DNA of 64,000 nucleotides from an uncultured cyanobacterium (lineage in GTDB: Bacteria; Cyanobacteriota; Cyanobacteriia; PCC-6307; Cyanobiaceae): the NCBI GenBank assembly GCA_903917565.1, contig CAIXBB010000045.1, positions 1 through 64,000 on the forward strand, read 5' to 3'. Both the position numbers and the translations under genes were made by a program. How positions within the stretch are numbered: position 1 is the first letter of the stretch; each line of letters starts with the position of its first letter. Of this stretch, positions 7,220-17,157 are shown piece after piece. Under the pieces are notes generated by a model. It saw only the letters and a program-made list of their open reading frames with translations. It ran no database searches and had not been told where the DNA came from.

Positions 7220-8523
7220 CGGGACCTCTCGGCACCGAGCAGCTCGATCAGGCCCTTGAGGGTGTCCTGGTGGCTGAGGTCATCGAAGAGGAAACGGGTG
7301 AGCAGCGCCTGCCAAGCCTCTCTCAGGCTCTTGCTGCTCCCCTCCACCAGGCGGATCGTCGTGTGTTGCAGCGACTGCTCTTGCCCCTCCACCATGGCCG
7401 CCACCACGGAGGAACTGTGCACCGGCGGCGCCACCTGCCGGTTCACAGGCAGCACGTACTGGTTGCGCAGGACCATGTCGCGCTGGTGCAGCGGACTGAT
7501 GGCGAACCGGGCCAGGGCCAGGGCCAGCTGGCGCTGGACCGGACTGGAATTGACCCCGAAGGCGAGCACCCGCTCCCGGGTGATCGGACTGGCGGTGCCG
7601 AACGTCCCGGAGGGCAGGGGGGCCACGCCCAGGTTGCGGCCCAGGCGCGATCGGAGGCGGGTGATGTGGATGCTGCGGCAGGGAATCCAGTCGAGGGCAC
7701 CCACCATCAGCTCCTTCAGCAGTTCCGTCTCGGTGGGGTAGACGGTGACGTGCTGCTGCTGGTCTGCCGCGCGCAACCACTGCAGCCAGCCCAGCAGGCT
7801 CTGGCGGGTTTCGGGCGTTGCCGGCTCTCCTGCCAGCAGGCTGCCCACGGCCTCGATCGCCCCCAGTGGACCGAGCGTCCAGGCCAGGCTGATCGCATCG
7901 AGGGAGATGCCCACCTCCATCCCCTTGGCGCTGAACGCCAGCAGCTCCTCGAGCGTGGCGGGGCTGCGCCTGACGCGGCGGCGATCGAAGCAGGCCACCT
8001 GGGGCTGCAGCTCCAAGGGGAGGCCGGTCACGGTCCCGTCCGAACGCCTGACCCGCAACACGGAGCCCGCATCCAGCTGGGCCAGCACCGCGGCTGGGAA
8101 GGACACGGTGTTGATGAGCTTCTCCCTGGCCAGATCACGGGCGGTGGACTCGTTCACCAGCAGCAGATCGGGGCTCAGGCCGGTGCGGTTGCGGATGAGG
8201 AGTTCGTTGCGGATGTTCTCCTCAGGAAAGACCTGAACCTGGAGCCGGACCTTCGGCTGGAGGGTCCGGAACGACGCCTGGAGCAGGGCCGTGCGCTGCC
8301 GGACCTCTTTCTGCAACTCGGTGTCCAGGGCCTCCTGGCTGACCCCGACCGCGATGTAGAGGGTCCCCTCGAGGGGACGCAGCATGGGCTGCAGGCGCTT
8401 GCTGTGGCAGCCCCCCAGGGCGGCCACCAGGGGGATGGCCAGCCCCGCGGCGAGCACCTTGATCGCCGACGGCCGTCGACCCTGAGCGGGCGGGGTGGCG
8501 GAGCGGCGGCAGAGGGGAATCAC
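7216..8523 (-). CDS. Lipoprotein related to extracellular solute-binding proteins
   Basis: 435 residues with a GTG start. A basic N-terminus and hydrophobic stretch end in the lipobox LAALGGC, giving lipidation at about Cys39. The mature part resembles family-1 solute-binding proteins: an early LYIAVGVSQE strand, SPDLLLVNES, SVRRSDGTVTGLPLELQP-type hinge region, and a late AFGVNSSPVQRQLALALARF helix. No ABC permease or ATPase follows; the downstream partner is an MscS channel, coupled by ATGA. It might sense or deliver a ligand near the channel, or serve a transporter encoded elsewhere. Function is inferred from fold resemblance only. Confidence 0.7.
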   Translation of the reverse strand: MIPLCRRSATPPAQGRRPSAIKVLAAGLAIPLVAALGGCHSKRLQPMLRPLEGTLYIAVGVSQEALDTELQKEVRQRTALLQASFRTLQPKVRLQVQVFPEENIRNELLIRNRTGLSPDLLLVNESTARDLAREKLINTVSFPAAVLAQLDAGSVLRVRRSDGTVTGLPLELQPQVACFDRRRVRRSPATLEELLAFSAKGMEVGISLDAISLAWTLGPLGAIEAVGSLLAGEPATPETRQSLLGWLQWLRAADQQQHVTVYPTETELLKELMVGALDWIPCRSIHITRLRSRLGRNLGVAPLPSGTFGTASPITRERVLAFGVNSSPVQRQLALALARFAISPLHQRDMVLRNQYVLPVNRQVAPPVHSSSVVAAMVEGQEQSLQHTTIRLVEGSSKSLREAWQALLTRFLFDDLSHQDTLKGLIELLGAERSR

Positions 8524-8580
8524 ACCGGGAGGCTAGGGGTGTTCGCCTCCACGGGCACCCCTGGCCGCTCCCGACGCTGA

Positions 8581-8835
8581 TCAGTCCTCCGGGTAGAGCA
8601 GTTCGGCGAGTTCGTCAGGGTCCACGTCGTAGACCCGCGCCAGGGTCGTTTCGATCGCGCTGGTCACCACATCCGGCAGGAAGCGCATCGCGTTCAGGGC
8701 GTCATCGGCGATGTCGTCGGTGAGGAGCTTCTCGCCCCCCAGCTTCTCGTCGTTGATCACGGCCATCACCCAGCTCTGATAGGCGGTGACGAGATCGGCG
8801 AACTCGAGCTCAGGATCGTTCAGATCGAGGGCCAT
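8581..8835 (-). CDS. Conserved cyanobacterial hypothetical protein
   Basis: 84 residues starting MALDLNDPELEFADLV with GGAGA upstream. It is acidic and helical throughout, with no signal peptide, cysteine motif or membrane segment; the end reads VDPDELAELLYPED. I know no function for this type. It is divergently arranged with the gene at 8898, with 62 bases between their start codons, so they probably share a promoter region. Confidence 0.65.
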   Translation of the reverse strand: MALDLNDPELEFADLVTAYQSWVMAVINDEKLGGEKLLTDDIADDALNAMRFLPDVVTSAIETTLARVYDVDPDELAELLYPED

Positions 8836-8897
8836 CGGGCGTCTCCAGGGACGGACGTTGCCTCTGCAGTTTGCCGCCTGGTCGTCAGGATGGAGGG

Positions 8898-9383
8898 ATG
8901 GATCCGGAACCCCTGCCATCGGTGGCCTCCCTGCAGGGCACCCTGTTCGACTTCGCCGTCACCGAGCTGGTGCGTGGCCATCGGGAGAGCTTCGCGCCCC
9001 TGTGGACGGTCGAAAGCTGGGCCAAGCTGCTGATCTGGCTGGCCCTCAGCTGTGGCTGCTCCGGCGAGGCCCGGGCCCTGGAGGCCTTCGCGGGGGCCCT
9101 GGGTCCTGCGCTAACGGCCCGGATGCGGCGGCTGTTCTTCGAGCGGGAGCTGGCCGATCTGAACCTGCGGGTGATGGCCGACCCGGCCGAGCAGCAGGTG
9201 CTGGTGCTGCCCCTCGATGCGGGCCAGGAAGCCGACGCGGGCCCAGCCGGGTCGCTGGATCCGGAGCGGGTGGCGGCGGCCCTTCAGGCCGTTGGCCTCA
9301 GCGGGGTGGTGATGGCCGATCGCCATCACTGGCAGCCGCTGGAGGCGCTGATGGCGGTGCCCTGGCAGACCGGACACGGCTGA
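8898..9383 (+). CDS. Conserved cyanobacterial hypothetical protein
   Basis: 161 residues from the ATG at 8898, which follows GGAGGG. An alpha-helical N-terminal half (LQGTLFDFAVTELVRG, FAPLWTVESWAKLLIWLAL) leads to a central segment with LRVMADPAEQQVLVLPLD. The tail (VGLSGVVMADRHHWQPLEALMAVPW) has the look of a conserved domain end. There is one CGCS cysteine pair near residue 57 but no metal motif. Function not recognised. Confidence 0.65.
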   Translation: MDPEPLPSVASLQGTLFDFAVTELVRGHRESFAPLWTVESWAKLLIWLALSCGCSGEARALEAFAGALGPALTARMRRLFFERELADLNLRVMADPAEQQVLVLPLDAGQEADAGPAGSLDPERVAAALQAVGLSGVVMADRHHWQPLEALMAVPWQTGHG

Positions 9384-9444
9384 GGCCGCGCGGTGCCGTC
9401 ACGGCAGGCGTTCTAGGGTCCCTCCCAGCGAGGTCCCGGCGCGG

Positions 9445-10104
9445 ATGCGGCTGATCGGCAGCTTCGAGGATCCCGGTTACCTGGCCCTGGCCGATGCGGC
9501 GATGGCCTTCTTCGATCGTCGCCCCGACCTGCAGCGCAGCGGTGTCGCCTTCTCCTTCGGCAGCGATGGCGATCCCGGCACGGGTGCTGCTGGGGCTGCG
9601 GGCGAACCCGGCAAGATCTCCACCGACATCAGTCTGGTGTGGCTCGACCGCTCCGACCCCGAGGCCCAGGGCCTGGCGGACGTGATCATGCGGGGCGTCT
9701 CCGCCGGCCTGAAGCGCTACCTGGCCGTCCGTCCCCTGTTCCTCTCCTGCTGCCCGGAGCGTTCCCTGTTCGTCAATCCGATCTTCAACCTGCAGCGCTA
9801 CGCCCCAGGGGAGGGGTTCTACAGCTGGCACTGCGACTGGAACACCAGCGACGAGGCCACCGAGCCCATCCGCCGCGTGCTGGCCTGGATCCTGTACCTC
9901 AACACGGTGCCGGATGGCGGCACGGAGTTTCACTGGCAGGACCACCACGTCGAAGCCGTCAAGGGGACGCTGGCGATTTTCCCGGCCGGCCTGTCCCACC
10001 TGCACCGGGGCCGCATCAGCCAGAGCCACACCAAGACGATCGCCACCGGTTGGATCAACGTCGGCTCGCTGGACGCCTATGTGGCGCGCCTCGCCGCCGG
10101 CTGA
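9445..10104 (+). CDS. 2-oxoglutarate/Fe(II)-dependent oxygenase (prolyl-4-hydroxylase-like)
   Basis: 219 residues with the double-stranded beta-helix ligands in order. HCD (HxD, about residue 130) follows YAPGEGFYSW. A distal histidine lies in GLSHLHRG (about 182), and a lysine in HTKTIATGWI would bind the 2-oxoglutarate carboxylate. VLAWILYLNT and GGTEFHWQ are typical fold strands. Such enzymes hydroxylate protein or small-molecule substrates with O2 and 2-oxoglutarate. The substrate is unknown, and no neighbour points to one. Confidence 0.85.
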   Translation: MRLIGSFEDPGYLALADAAMAFFDRRPDLQRSGVAFSFGSDGDPGTGAAGAAGEPGKISTDISLVWLDRSDPEAQGLADVIMRGVSAGLKRYLAVRPLFLSCCPERSLFVNPIFNLQRYAPGEGFYSWHCDWNTSDEATEPIRRVLAWILYLNTVPDGGTEFHWQDHHVEAVKGTLAIFPAGLSHLHRGRISQSHTKTIATGWINVGSLDAYVARLAAG

Positions 10105-10108
10105 AGCC

Positions 10109-11479
10109 TCATCCCAGCGCCGAGGGCACGATCAGCCGCTGCAGCCTGAGGGCCAGCTCCTCGGTGAGCGTCTGCACCGCCAGGCGCCGATCGCTGCGAT
10201 AGTCCGCCATCCGTTCGTCCACCACGATCGGCGTGTCGATGCTGATCCGCGCCCGCAACCTGCCCAGCCGCGGGCGACGGTTGGCGGGATGGCCCTGGAT
10301 GCGGCACTGGGTGTCCCAGAGCAGCAGCAGGGTGTCGGCGAAGCGCTCCTGGCTGGGCCGCTCGCGCACATAGCTGCCGCTCACGGCGACGAAGGATTCC
10401 ACGACGCGCATGTGCCAGAGCTGGGCTGCGGTCTCCTCCGCCAGCCGGTCGGCCAGCCCCTGGGCCAGGGGACTCAGGGGCGCGGCGGCGTCGGGCTGGG
10501 CGGGATAGAGCCGATCCCAGCCCGCCTGCTCCAGACGCCGGCAGCGGTCGGTGAGGCTGCCGCTGGGGTGTATCCCGAAGGACTGCTCCACCCGCCGCAG
10601 GGCCAGGTCCATCAATTGCTGCAGCCGGTGTCCGAAGGGGGTGGCAGCGGCCACCATCAGGGCGGCCTCCCCATCAGGCAGGCAGAGGTGAACCTTGTCC
10701 CGGTAGAAGGCCTCCATCTGCTCGAGCATGCGCTCCCCGAGGAGCACCAGCCGCTCCAGCAGCCGGGTCGGGGCAAGGGCGTGGCTGGGATCGGGGCTCA
10801 GGCCCGCCGCGGTTTCCAGACGACAGAGCAGGTCCTCGATCGCCCCCCAGACCGGATCGATGTAGCTGTACTGCAGCCCGATCGGCAGCAGGTCCATGCG
10901 CTCGTGGCGACCGGCGTCGGCCAGGTCGGCGGCTGTCCAGAAGGCGAGCTGGGCGGTGCCTGGCTCCAGGGGGCCGAGCACCTCGTTGTGGCCATTGGTG
11001 GCCCCTTCCGGCGCCAGGGCAAAGGGATGGGGGCCATCCAGCAGCAGCCGCCGGGCCGTACGCAGGGCCGGCAGATCCAATTTGCTCCGCTGGATCGAGG
11101 CGCCGCCCAGGTGGGTGAACAGCCAGCCCATCGGTGCCCCGGCCCAGAGGGGAATGCCGCGGTCGAAAAGGAACTGGCCGGTGGGCGCAGGATCGAAGCG
11201 CAGGCCCTGTTGCCGGCCTGCCCTGGCAAGTTCCACCCAGAGCAGCCGGGCCATGCTGAGGGGATCATCCAGGCTGGGGTGCCGGAAGGCGAGCAGCAGC
11301 CGGCTCTCCCCGGCCTGGAAGGAACGCATCGCTTCCACGAGCGAGGCCATGCCCTCCACCTCGACCGTGTCGATCCGGCAGCGCCAGCGAAGCCAGAGCG
11401 GCAGCACCACCCTGCCCACCGCCAGCACCCGCCCATCCAGGCGGGGGGGCAGGAACTCCAGCGGCGGGGCGGTGGCCAT
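10109..11479 (-). CDS. 1-acyl-glycerol-phosphate acyltransferase-like (PlsC family) protein
   Basis: 456 residues. The N-terminal 230 residues carry acyltransferase block I as HPSLDD (HX4D, about residue 67) and a later PEGATNGHN (block III). The protein is nearly twice the usual PlsC size, with a C-terminal extension rich in helices and arginine. The family moves acyl chains from acyl-ACP or acyl-CoA to lysophospholipids at the inner membrane. Long forms of this kind are common in cyanobacteria with undefined substrates. It is convergent with the oxygenase, only four bases apart. Confidence 0.8.
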   Translation of the reverse strand: MATAPPLEFLPPRLDGRVLAVGRVVLPLWLRWRCRIDTVEVEGMASLVEAMRSFQAGESRLLLAFRHPSLDDPLSMARLLWVELARAGRQQGLRFDPAPTGQFLFDRGIPLWAGAPMGWLFTHLGGASIQRSKLDLPALRTARRLLLDGPHPFALAPEGATNGHNEVLGPLEPGTAQLAFWTAADLADAGRHERMDLLPIGLQYSYIDPVWGAIEDLLCRLETAAGLSPDPSHALAPTRLLERLVLLGERMLEQMEAFYRDKVHLCLPDGEAALMVAAATPFGHRLQQLMDLALRRVEQSFGIHPSGSLTDRCRRLEQAGWDRLYPAQPDAAAPLSPLAQGLADRLAEETAAQLWHMRVVESFVAVSGSYVRERPSQERFADTLLLLWDTQCRIQGHPANRRPRLGRLRARISIDTPIVVDERMADYRSDRRLAVQTLTEELALRLQRLIVPSALG

Positions 11480-11546
11480 GGGCGGAGGTTAGGTGGGCAG
11501 AAATGGGGAGAATGGCTCTCCGTCCAGCTGTTGCCCCGTCTCTGCG

Positions 11547-12230
11547 ATGAAGATCGATCCCGCCTTGCGCCATCGGGCGCTGCGCACGGCCGTGGGGGTT
11601 CTGGAGACGGCTCGGGATCCCGAGCACACCCTCACCCACGCCCTGCCGATGCTGGATCTGCTGACCAACTCGCCCCTCGGCGAACTGGGCCGCCAGCAGC
11701 TTCTCGAGGACGACGCGCTGCGCACCCTGGCGGAGGAGCAGTACTGGGGCCCCTGGCCAGCGGCCGAGGAGCTGCGCCGGATGCCGCCCGGCAGCCTCGG
11801 CCGGCTCCACCAGGAGCGCTTCGAGCGCCTGGGGCTGCACGCCGTTCCGCCGCCGGACACCAGCCGCATGGGTGGACCGGGTGGCTATCTGCAGTTGCGG
11901 CTGCGGGCCACCCATGATCTCCACCACGTGGTGCTGGCGATCCCTTCCGACGTGGCCGGTGAGGCCAGTGGTTCGGCCTACTAAGCCTCCGCCCTGCGCC
12001 AACCGGGGTCGATCGCCGTGCTGTCGGCCTGGATGGTCCACGGTTACCTGGCGCCCGAGGAGGATGAACAGATCTGGGACGGCATCCGCTTCGGCCTGGA
12101 GGTGGCCCGCCACCTCGGCCCCCGCTTGCTGGCGATGCGCTGGGAGGAGGGCAGGGCGACTCCCATCGCCACCTGGCGGGAGCGGCTCGGCCTCGATGGG
12201 CTGCTGCGCCACACGCCCCGTGTTACCTCA
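11547..12230 (+). pseudogene. Coq4-like protein gene interrupted by an in-frame TAA
   Basis: The ATG at 11547 opens a frame with the Coq4 metal motif HDxxHx11E intact (HDLHH to GE, about residues 122-138). A TAA at 11982-11984 stops it after 145 codons. The same frame resumes with SALRQPGSIAVLSAWMVHG and GIRFGLEVARHLGPRLL, which is the second half of the Coq4 fold. Recognisable homology ends near 12230 although the frame stays open to 12656 across antisense sequence. Coq4 acts in quinone biosynthesis (C1 decarboxylation/hydroxylation in ubiquinone producers). Either one substitution inactivated the gene, the stop is a sequencing error, or it is read through. Confidence 0.7.
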
Positions 12231-12518
12231 GCGCGGCTCCAGGGGGGTGATCGGCCCTGCGCCCCGCTTCAACCCCAGCCGGATCGGCCGCGGCGGACCT
12301 TCGGCCGGCAGGGTCACCTCCACCCACAGCTCCTCGCCCGGCGGGCGGAGGGAGGGATCCGCCACCTGGGGTGGGAGGAAGAAGGCCACCGATGGCGCCA
12401 GGCGCCAGAGTTCACCTTGCGGAGTCTCCTGGAGGCTACGGGCGCGGGGAGTGGCGGAGCTGGCCAGATCGGCCCGCACCCTGGCCAGCAGCAATCCCTT
12501 CCGCGCTGCGCGGCTCAT
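12228..12518 (-). CDS. Short hypothetical protein coupled to the DUF2157 gene
   Basis: 96 residues starting in an ATGA overlap with the upstream DUF2157 stop. The end (LWVEVTLPAEGPPRPIRLG) resembles the C-terminal strand region of GDYXXLXY-domain proteins, which usually follow DUF2157 genes. The name-giving GDYxxLxY motif and N-terminal membrane helix are not present, so it could be a shortened remnant of such a protein. That relationship is tentative. The context suggests a membrane-associated pair of unknown role. Confidence 0.55.
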   Translation of the reverse strand: MSRAARKGLLLARVRADLASSATPRARSLQETPQGELWRLAPSVAFFLPPQVADPSLRPPGEELWVEVTLPAEGPPRPIRLGLKRGAGPITPLEPR

Positions 12519-13258
12519 GGGATCCCCCTGCCCAGGGCGCGGGCCACGAACCGGCGGCGCAGCACCTCCTGCCCCCAGCCACCGCCGAGGAACAGCACCC
12601 CCAATCCGATCAGGCTGGCGGAGCGGCCCTGGCTGTCCATCAGCTGGGACACGTAGAAGGCGAGCATGTCGAGGTCGATCAGGGCGGCACCGACGTTGAC
12701 CCGCTCGGAGCGGCCCTCCAACACGCCCCAGGCCACCAGCAACAGGCCGCCGACGGCCCACCACAGGTGAGTGAAAACGCCGATCTCCTGATGGGTCCCC
12801 CAGGCCATGGCCACCCCCGGCAGCAACCATCCGATCGCCACGGCCAGCTGCCACTCGCTGACCAGCCAGCCCGGGATCACCAGCGCCAACAGGGCCAGCT
12901 GGGGCCACCGGCGCAGCAGGCCCCAGGGCCAATGGGCTTCCAGGTGGAACAGCTGCCCTGCCAGGAATATCCCCTCCCCCAGGGTCACGGTCCCCACGCC
13001 GTGCAGCCCCACCACCAGGGCCAGCAGCAAGCCGAAGCGTTGCCCCGGCGCCAGGGCCTCCCAGGGGGTGGAGACGAACAGCAGCAGCCCGGCGGCCACC
13101 AGCACGCCGCCCAGGGCGATGGCCACCAGCACCGTCACTCGCAACCGTTGGGGGCTGGGCTGGGCCAGTTCCCAGGCAGGGATCGCCTCGGCGGTGGTGG
13201 GCTCGATCAGGCCGGCCTGGCGCCAGCTCCCCAGCCGTGACTCCCAGCGATCGCCCAT
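12515..13258 (-). CDS. DUF2157 family membrane protein
   Basis: 247 residues. A short cytosolic N-terminal domain ([20 protein letters not shown]) precedes about eight hydrophobic segments with [18 protein letters not shown] and LFHLEAHWP, features of DUF2157 proteins. I start at the ATG at 13258; another in-frame ATG at 13294 would add 12 residues. It is divergent from valS, with 59 bases between starts. The following small gene overlaps it by ATGA. Function of the family is unknown. Confidence 0.75.
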   Translation of the reverse strand: MGDRWESRLGSWRQAGLIEPTTAEAIPAWELAQPSPQRLRVTVLVAIALGGVLVAAGLLLFVSTPWEALAPGQRFGLLLALVVGLHGVGTVTLGEGIFLAGQLFHLEAHWPWGLLRRWPQLALLALVIPGWLVSEWQLAVAIGWLLPGVAMAWGTHQEIGVFTHLWWAVGGLLLVAWGVLEGRSERVNVGAALIDLDMLAFYVSQLMDSQGRSASLIGLGVLFLGGGWGQEVLRRRFVARALGRGIP

Positions 13259-13317
13259 GGGGCCAGGCAAGGTGTGGGGCCCTTTTGCGACCATGGGCCC
13301 ACTGCCCAACGTTCCCA

Positions 13318-16137
13318 GTGTCCGCCGAGCCCCTCGCCAAGACCTACGACCCGGCCGCCACCGAGGCGCGCTGGCAGCGGGCCTGGGAGGAGGCTGGTGC
13401 CTTCCACCCCGATCCCGCCGCCGGCGGTGATCCCTTCGCGGTGGTGATCCCACCGCCGAACGTGACCGGCAGCCTGCACATGGGCCACGGCTTCGAGACG
13501 GCCCTGATCGACACGATCGTGCGGTTTCAGCGCCTGCAGGGAAAGAACGTGCTGTGTCTGCCGGGCACCGACCACGCCTCGATCGCCGTGCAGACGCTTC
13601 TGGAGAAGCAGATCAAGGCGGAGGGCGGCAGCAAGGACGATCTGGGCCGCGACGCTTTTCTGGAGCGGGCCTGGGCCTGGAAGGGCGAAAGCGGCGGCAC
13701 GATCGTGGGCCAGCTGCGCAGGCTGGGCTACTCCGTCGACTGGCAGCGGGAGCGGTTCACCCTCGATCCCGGCCTCAGTGAGGCGGTGGTGGAGGCCTTC
13801 GTGCGCCTGCACGAGGAAGGGCTGATCTACCGGGGCGAGTACCTGGTGAACTGGTGCCCGGCTTCGGGATCGGCGGTGAGCGATCTGGAGGTGGAGATGA
13901 AGGAGCTCGACGGCCACCTCTGGCACTTCCGCTATCCGCTCAGCGGCGGCCCGGCCACCGACGGCACCGACCACCTGGTGGTGGCCACCACCCGCCCTGA
14001 AACCCTGCTGGGTGACACCGGCGTGGCGGTGCATCCCACCGACCCCCGCTACGCCGCCCTGGTGGGGCGCACGATCGATCTGCCCCTGGTGGGACGGGAG
14101 ATCCCGATCGTGGCCGATGGGCACGTGGACCAGGCCTTCGGAACGGGGTGCGTCAAGGTGACCCCCGCCCACGACCCCAACGACTTCGCCATCGGCGCCC
14201 GCCACGGCCTGCCCCTGATCACGGTGATGGCCAAGGACGGCACCATGAACGCGGCGGCTGGCCGCTTCGCCGGCCTGGATCGCTTCGAGGCGCGAACGGC
14301 GGTGGTGGCGGCGATGGAGGCGGAGGGCTACCTGGTGAAGGTGGAGCCCCACCGCCACAGCGTGCCGTTTTCGGATCGGGGCAAGGTGCCTGTGGAACCG
14401 CTGCTTTCCACCCAGTGGTTCGTCAAGGCCGAGCCGCTGGCCGCCCGCTGCCGGGAGGCCCTTGATGGCGGCGAGCCGCGCTTCGTGCCGGAGCGCTGGG
14501 AGAAGGTCTACCGCGACTGGCTCACCGACATCCGCGACTGGTGCATCAGCCGCCAGCTCTGGTGGGGGCACCGCATCCCCGCCTGGTTCGTGGTCAGCGA
14601 GACGGGCGGCGTGATCACCGAGGCCACGCCCTACGTGGTGGCCACGGGCGCGGCCGAGGCCCGCGGCAAGGCGGAAGCGGCCTTCGGCGAATCGTCCCGG
14701 GCCGCCGGCCGGGAGCTGCGGCTGGAGCAGGACCCGGACGTGCTCGACACCTGGTTCTCCAGCGGCCTCTGGCCCTTCTCCACCCTGGGCTGGCCCGATG
14801 CTGCGGCGGCCGATCTGGCTCGCTGGTATCCCACCAGCGTGCTGGTGACCGGTTTCGACATCATCTTCTTCTGGGTGGCCCGCATGACGATGCTGGCCGG
14901 CGCCATGCAGCCATCGGGCGCGGGGAAAGCCTGGATGCCCTTCGCCGACGTGATGATCCATGGCCTGGTGCGGGACGAGAACAACCGCAAGATGAGCAAG
15001 AGCGCCGGCAACGGCATCGATCCGCTGCCGCTGATCGAGCGCTACGGCGCCGATGCCCTGCGCTTCGCCCTGGTGCGGGAAGTGGCCGGTGCCGGCCAGG
15101 ACATCCGCCTCGACTACGACCGCAGCGACGGCAGCTCGGCCACGGTGGAGGCGGCGCGCAACTTCGCCAACAAGCTCTGGAACGCCACCCGTTTCGCCCT
15201 GATGAACCTGGGCGGTGAGACGCCCGCGTCCCTGGGTTCCCCGGATCCCGCCCGCCTCCAGCTCGCCGACCGCTGGATCCTCTCGCGGCTTGAGCGGGTG
15301 AAGCGGGAAACGGCGGAGCGCTACGCCAGTTACGGCCTGGGGGAAGCCGCCAAGGGGCTGTACGAGTTCGCCTGGAACGAGGTGTGCGACTGGACGATTG
15401 AATTGCTGAAACGGCGACTGAATCCCCGCCCCGCCAGCGAAGGTGAGCCCTTGAGCCCCGAAGCTCTGGCAGACCAGCGCACCGCCCGCCAGGTGCTGGC
15501 CAAGGTGCTGGCGGAGCTTCTGGTGCTGCTGCATCCACTGATGCCCCACCTGAGCGAGGAGCTCTGGCATGGGCTCACGGGTGCCCCGGAGGGCACCTTC
15601 CTGGCCCTGCAGCGTTGGCCGGCCCCCGAGGCGGCCGCCCTTGATGCGGACCTGGAGGCCTCCTTCGGCGAGCTCATCGAGGCGATCCGCGTCGTGCGCA
15701 ACCTGCGGGCCGTGGCGGGCCTCAAGCCCTCCCAGAGCGCGCCGGTGCTGTTCATCACCAGCCGCGACGCCCTGGCAGCGGTGCTGCGGGAGGGAACCGC
15801 TGACATCACCACCCTCACCCGGGCCGAGAGCGTGGTGGTGCTGGATCCGGCGGCGGCGGCGGCCAGGCCCCCGGCCAGGGCCCTGGCCGGGGTGAGCGGT
15901 GAACTGCAGGTGCTGCTGCCGCTAGAGGGCCTGGTTGATCTCGACGCCCTGCGGGGTCGGCTGGAGAAGGATCTGGCCAAGGCCGAGAAGGAGATCAAGG
16001 GGCTCGCCGGCCGCCTGGCCAACCCCAACTTCGCCGGCAAGGCGCCCCCCGAGGTGGTGGCCGATTGCCAGGCGAACCTGGCCGAGGCGGAAACCCAGGC
16101 CGCGCTGGCGCGGGGGCGGCTGGCGGATCTGGTCTGA
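13318..16137 (+). CDS. valS: Valine-tRNA ligase
   Basis: 939 residues from a GTG start ([12 protein letters not shown]), the position conserved in cyanobacterial ValRS. Class Ia signatures are present: [12 protein letters not shown] (HIGH-type) near residue 46, the CP1 editing domain with [15 protein letters not shown], and [10 protein letters not shown] (KMSKS) near 558. The anticodon-binding helical bundle follows. The C-terminal coiled coil (about residues 875-938, [14 protein letters not shown]) is the ValRS tRNA arm. It charges tRNA-Val with valine in the cytosol and hydrolyses mischarged Thr-tRNA. All motifs are intact. Confidence 0.97.
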   Translation: MSAEPLAKTYDPAATEARWQRAWEEAGAFHPDPAAGGDPFAVVIPPPNVTGSLHMGHGFETALIDTIVRFQRLQGKNVLCLPGTDHASIAVQTLLEKQIKAEGGSKDDLGRDAFLERAWAWKGESGGTIVGQLRRLGYSVDWQRERFTLDPGLSEAVVEAFVRLHEEGLIYRGEYLVNWCPASGSAVSDLEVEMKELDGHLWHFRYPLSGGPATDGTDHLVVATTRPETLLGDTGVAVHPTDPRYAALVGRTIDLPLVGREIPIVADGHVDQAFGTGCVKVTPAHDPNDFAIGARHGLPLITVMAKDGTMNAAAGRFAGLDRFEARTAVVAAMEAEGYLVKVEPHRHSVPFSDRGKVPVEPLLSTQWFVKAEPLAARCREALDGGEPRFVPERWEKVYRDWLTDIRDWCISRQLWWGHRIPAWFVVSETGGVITEATPYVVATGAAEARGKAEAAFGESSRAAGRELRLEQDPDVLDTWFSSGLWPFSTLGWPDAAAADLARWYPTSVLVTGFDIIFFWVARMTMLAGAMQPSGAGKAWMPFADVMIHGLVRDENNRKMSKSAGNGIDPLPLIERYGADALRFALVREVAGAGQDIRLDYDRSDGSSATVEAARNFANKLWNATRFALMNLGGETPASLGSPDPARLQLADRWILSRLERVKRETAERYASYGLGEAAKGLYEFAWNEVCDWTIELLKRRLNPRPASEGEPLSPEALADQRTARQVLAKVLAELLVLLHPLMPHLSEELWHGLTGAPEGTFLALQRWPAPEAAALDADLEASFGELIEAIRVVRNLRAVAGLKPSQSAPVLFITSRDALAAVLREGTADITTLTRAESVVVLDPAAAAARPPARALAGVSGELQVLLPLEGLVDLDALRGRLEKDLAKAEKEIKGLAGRLANPNFAGKAPPEVVADCQANLAEAETQAALARGRLADLV

Positions 16138-16205
16138 GCAGCCCAAGCAAGGCCGCCTGCAGCGCCAATGGCTGCTTAGGATGTACGCGTGTATCCATGA
16201 GGGTC

Positions 16206-16442
16206 ATGGCGACGACGCGCCTGTTTCGCAACGGCCACTCCCAGGCGGTGCGCATCCCGGCTGAGCTGGCCTACCAGCGCAGCGACCTGGTGTTGGAGAT
16301 CGAGCGAGTGGGCGATGAGTTGCGCATCCGTCCGGCGGGCCGGCCGATCAGCGGCGCCCTCCCTGCTCTGGCCAGGTTCTCGCCGGATTTCCTGGCCGAG
16401 GGCCGCGGCGATCAGCAGCAGCTGGAACGGGAGCAGCTGTGA
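16206..16442 (+). CDS. vapB: VapB-type antitoxin (AbrB/MazE-like swapped-hairpin)
   Basis: 78 residues with the typical start TTRLFRNGHSQAVRIP, the DNA-binding swapped-hairpin of VapB antitoxins, then LVLEIERVGDELRIRP. The C-terminal tail would wrap the toxin. GAGGG precedes the ATG at 16206; another ATG at 16197 is in frame. It lies 21 bases before the toxin gene on the same strand, so the pair should autoregulate as a VapBC complex. Confidence 0.85.
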   Translation: MATTRLFRNGHSQAVRIPAELAYQRSDLVLEIERVGDELRIRPAGRPISGALPALARFSPDFLAEGRGDQQQLEREQL

Positions 16443-16463
16443 GCAGCCCTTGAGGATCCTGTC

Positions 16464-16874
16464 TTGAGCCTTCGGCCCCTCTATCTGCTGGATACCAACA
16501 TCTGCATCTACCTGATGAAGCACCAGCCTCCCCAGGTGGCGGAGCGATTCGCTTGCTGCCGTGTGGGGGAGGTGTTGATCTCGGCGATTACGGCGGCCGA
16601 ACTGGAGTATGGCGTGATCGCCTCGGGCGCCGAAGCCGAACGCAACCGCCAGGCCCTGGGGCAGTTTCTGCTGGACGTGCCGGTGGCCCCCTTCGATGGC
16701 CGGGCGGCCAGCGCCTACGGCCCTGTGCGCTGGGCGACGCGGCAACGGCGCCGCGATGCGCTGGACAAGCTGATCGCGGCCCACGCCCTGGCCCTAGGGG
16801 TCACCCTGGTGACCAACAACCCGGTTGACTTCCAGGCCTATCCCGACATCACCATCGAAAACTGGGTGGCTTGA
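16464..16874 (+). CDS. vapC: VapC-type PIN-domain ribonuclease toxin
   Basis: 136 residues, start TTG. PIN acidic residues occur in order: LLDTNICIYLMK (Asp near 10), ITAAELEYG (Glu near 46), RRDALDKLIAAHALALG (Asp near 97) and TNNPVDF (Asp near 118). VapC toxins cleave tRNA or rRNA when released from VapB. Length and motifs match chromosomal VapC proteins of the FitB-like group. All catalytic positions are kept, so the toxin should be active. Confidence 0.88.
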   Translation: MSLRPLYLLDTNICIYLMKHQPPQVAERFACCRVGEVLISAITAAELEYGVIASGAEAERNRQALGQFLLDVPVAPFDGRAASAYGPVRWATRQRRRDALDKLIAAHALALGVTLVTNNPVDFQAYPDITIENWVA

Positions 16875-17157
16875 TCCAGCCGCGTCCCACCTCTGATCGG
16901 GCTGCGTTCCATCTCCACTTAACACCAGGCCCACCACCTCTCTTTTGCCATCTGCCGCGAAGCGGCTTGGCTCCACACTCTTTTGGCGGTTCGATAATCA
17001 CGCTCTTGCCTCGGTCTGTGTCAGCTTTCAACGGCGCCCTCACAGCCCCCGCGGGTCCCGAGCAGTGATTCCTCGGGATTGAACTACAGCAAACCGGAAC
17101 CGCGCAGGTCCAGCCGGCGGGATGCGCTGCCTGCCGAGGCGCGAACAACTGGTTGGC
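16875..17157. other. Intergenic stretch without a recognisable gene
   Basis: 283 bases between vapC and a minus-strand hypothetical gene. It is less GC-rich than its neighbours and contains a short GCCGC-gaa-GCGGC hairpin. Frames crossing it are low-complexity on both strands. I see no tRNA or insertion-sequence end. Confidence 0.4.

Noticed and set aside
13207-15570. Long minus-strand open frame opposite valS
   Set aside because: It is the antisense of an intact ValRS, with no recognisable domain and His/Gly/Gln-rich composition typical of GC-rich shadow frames.
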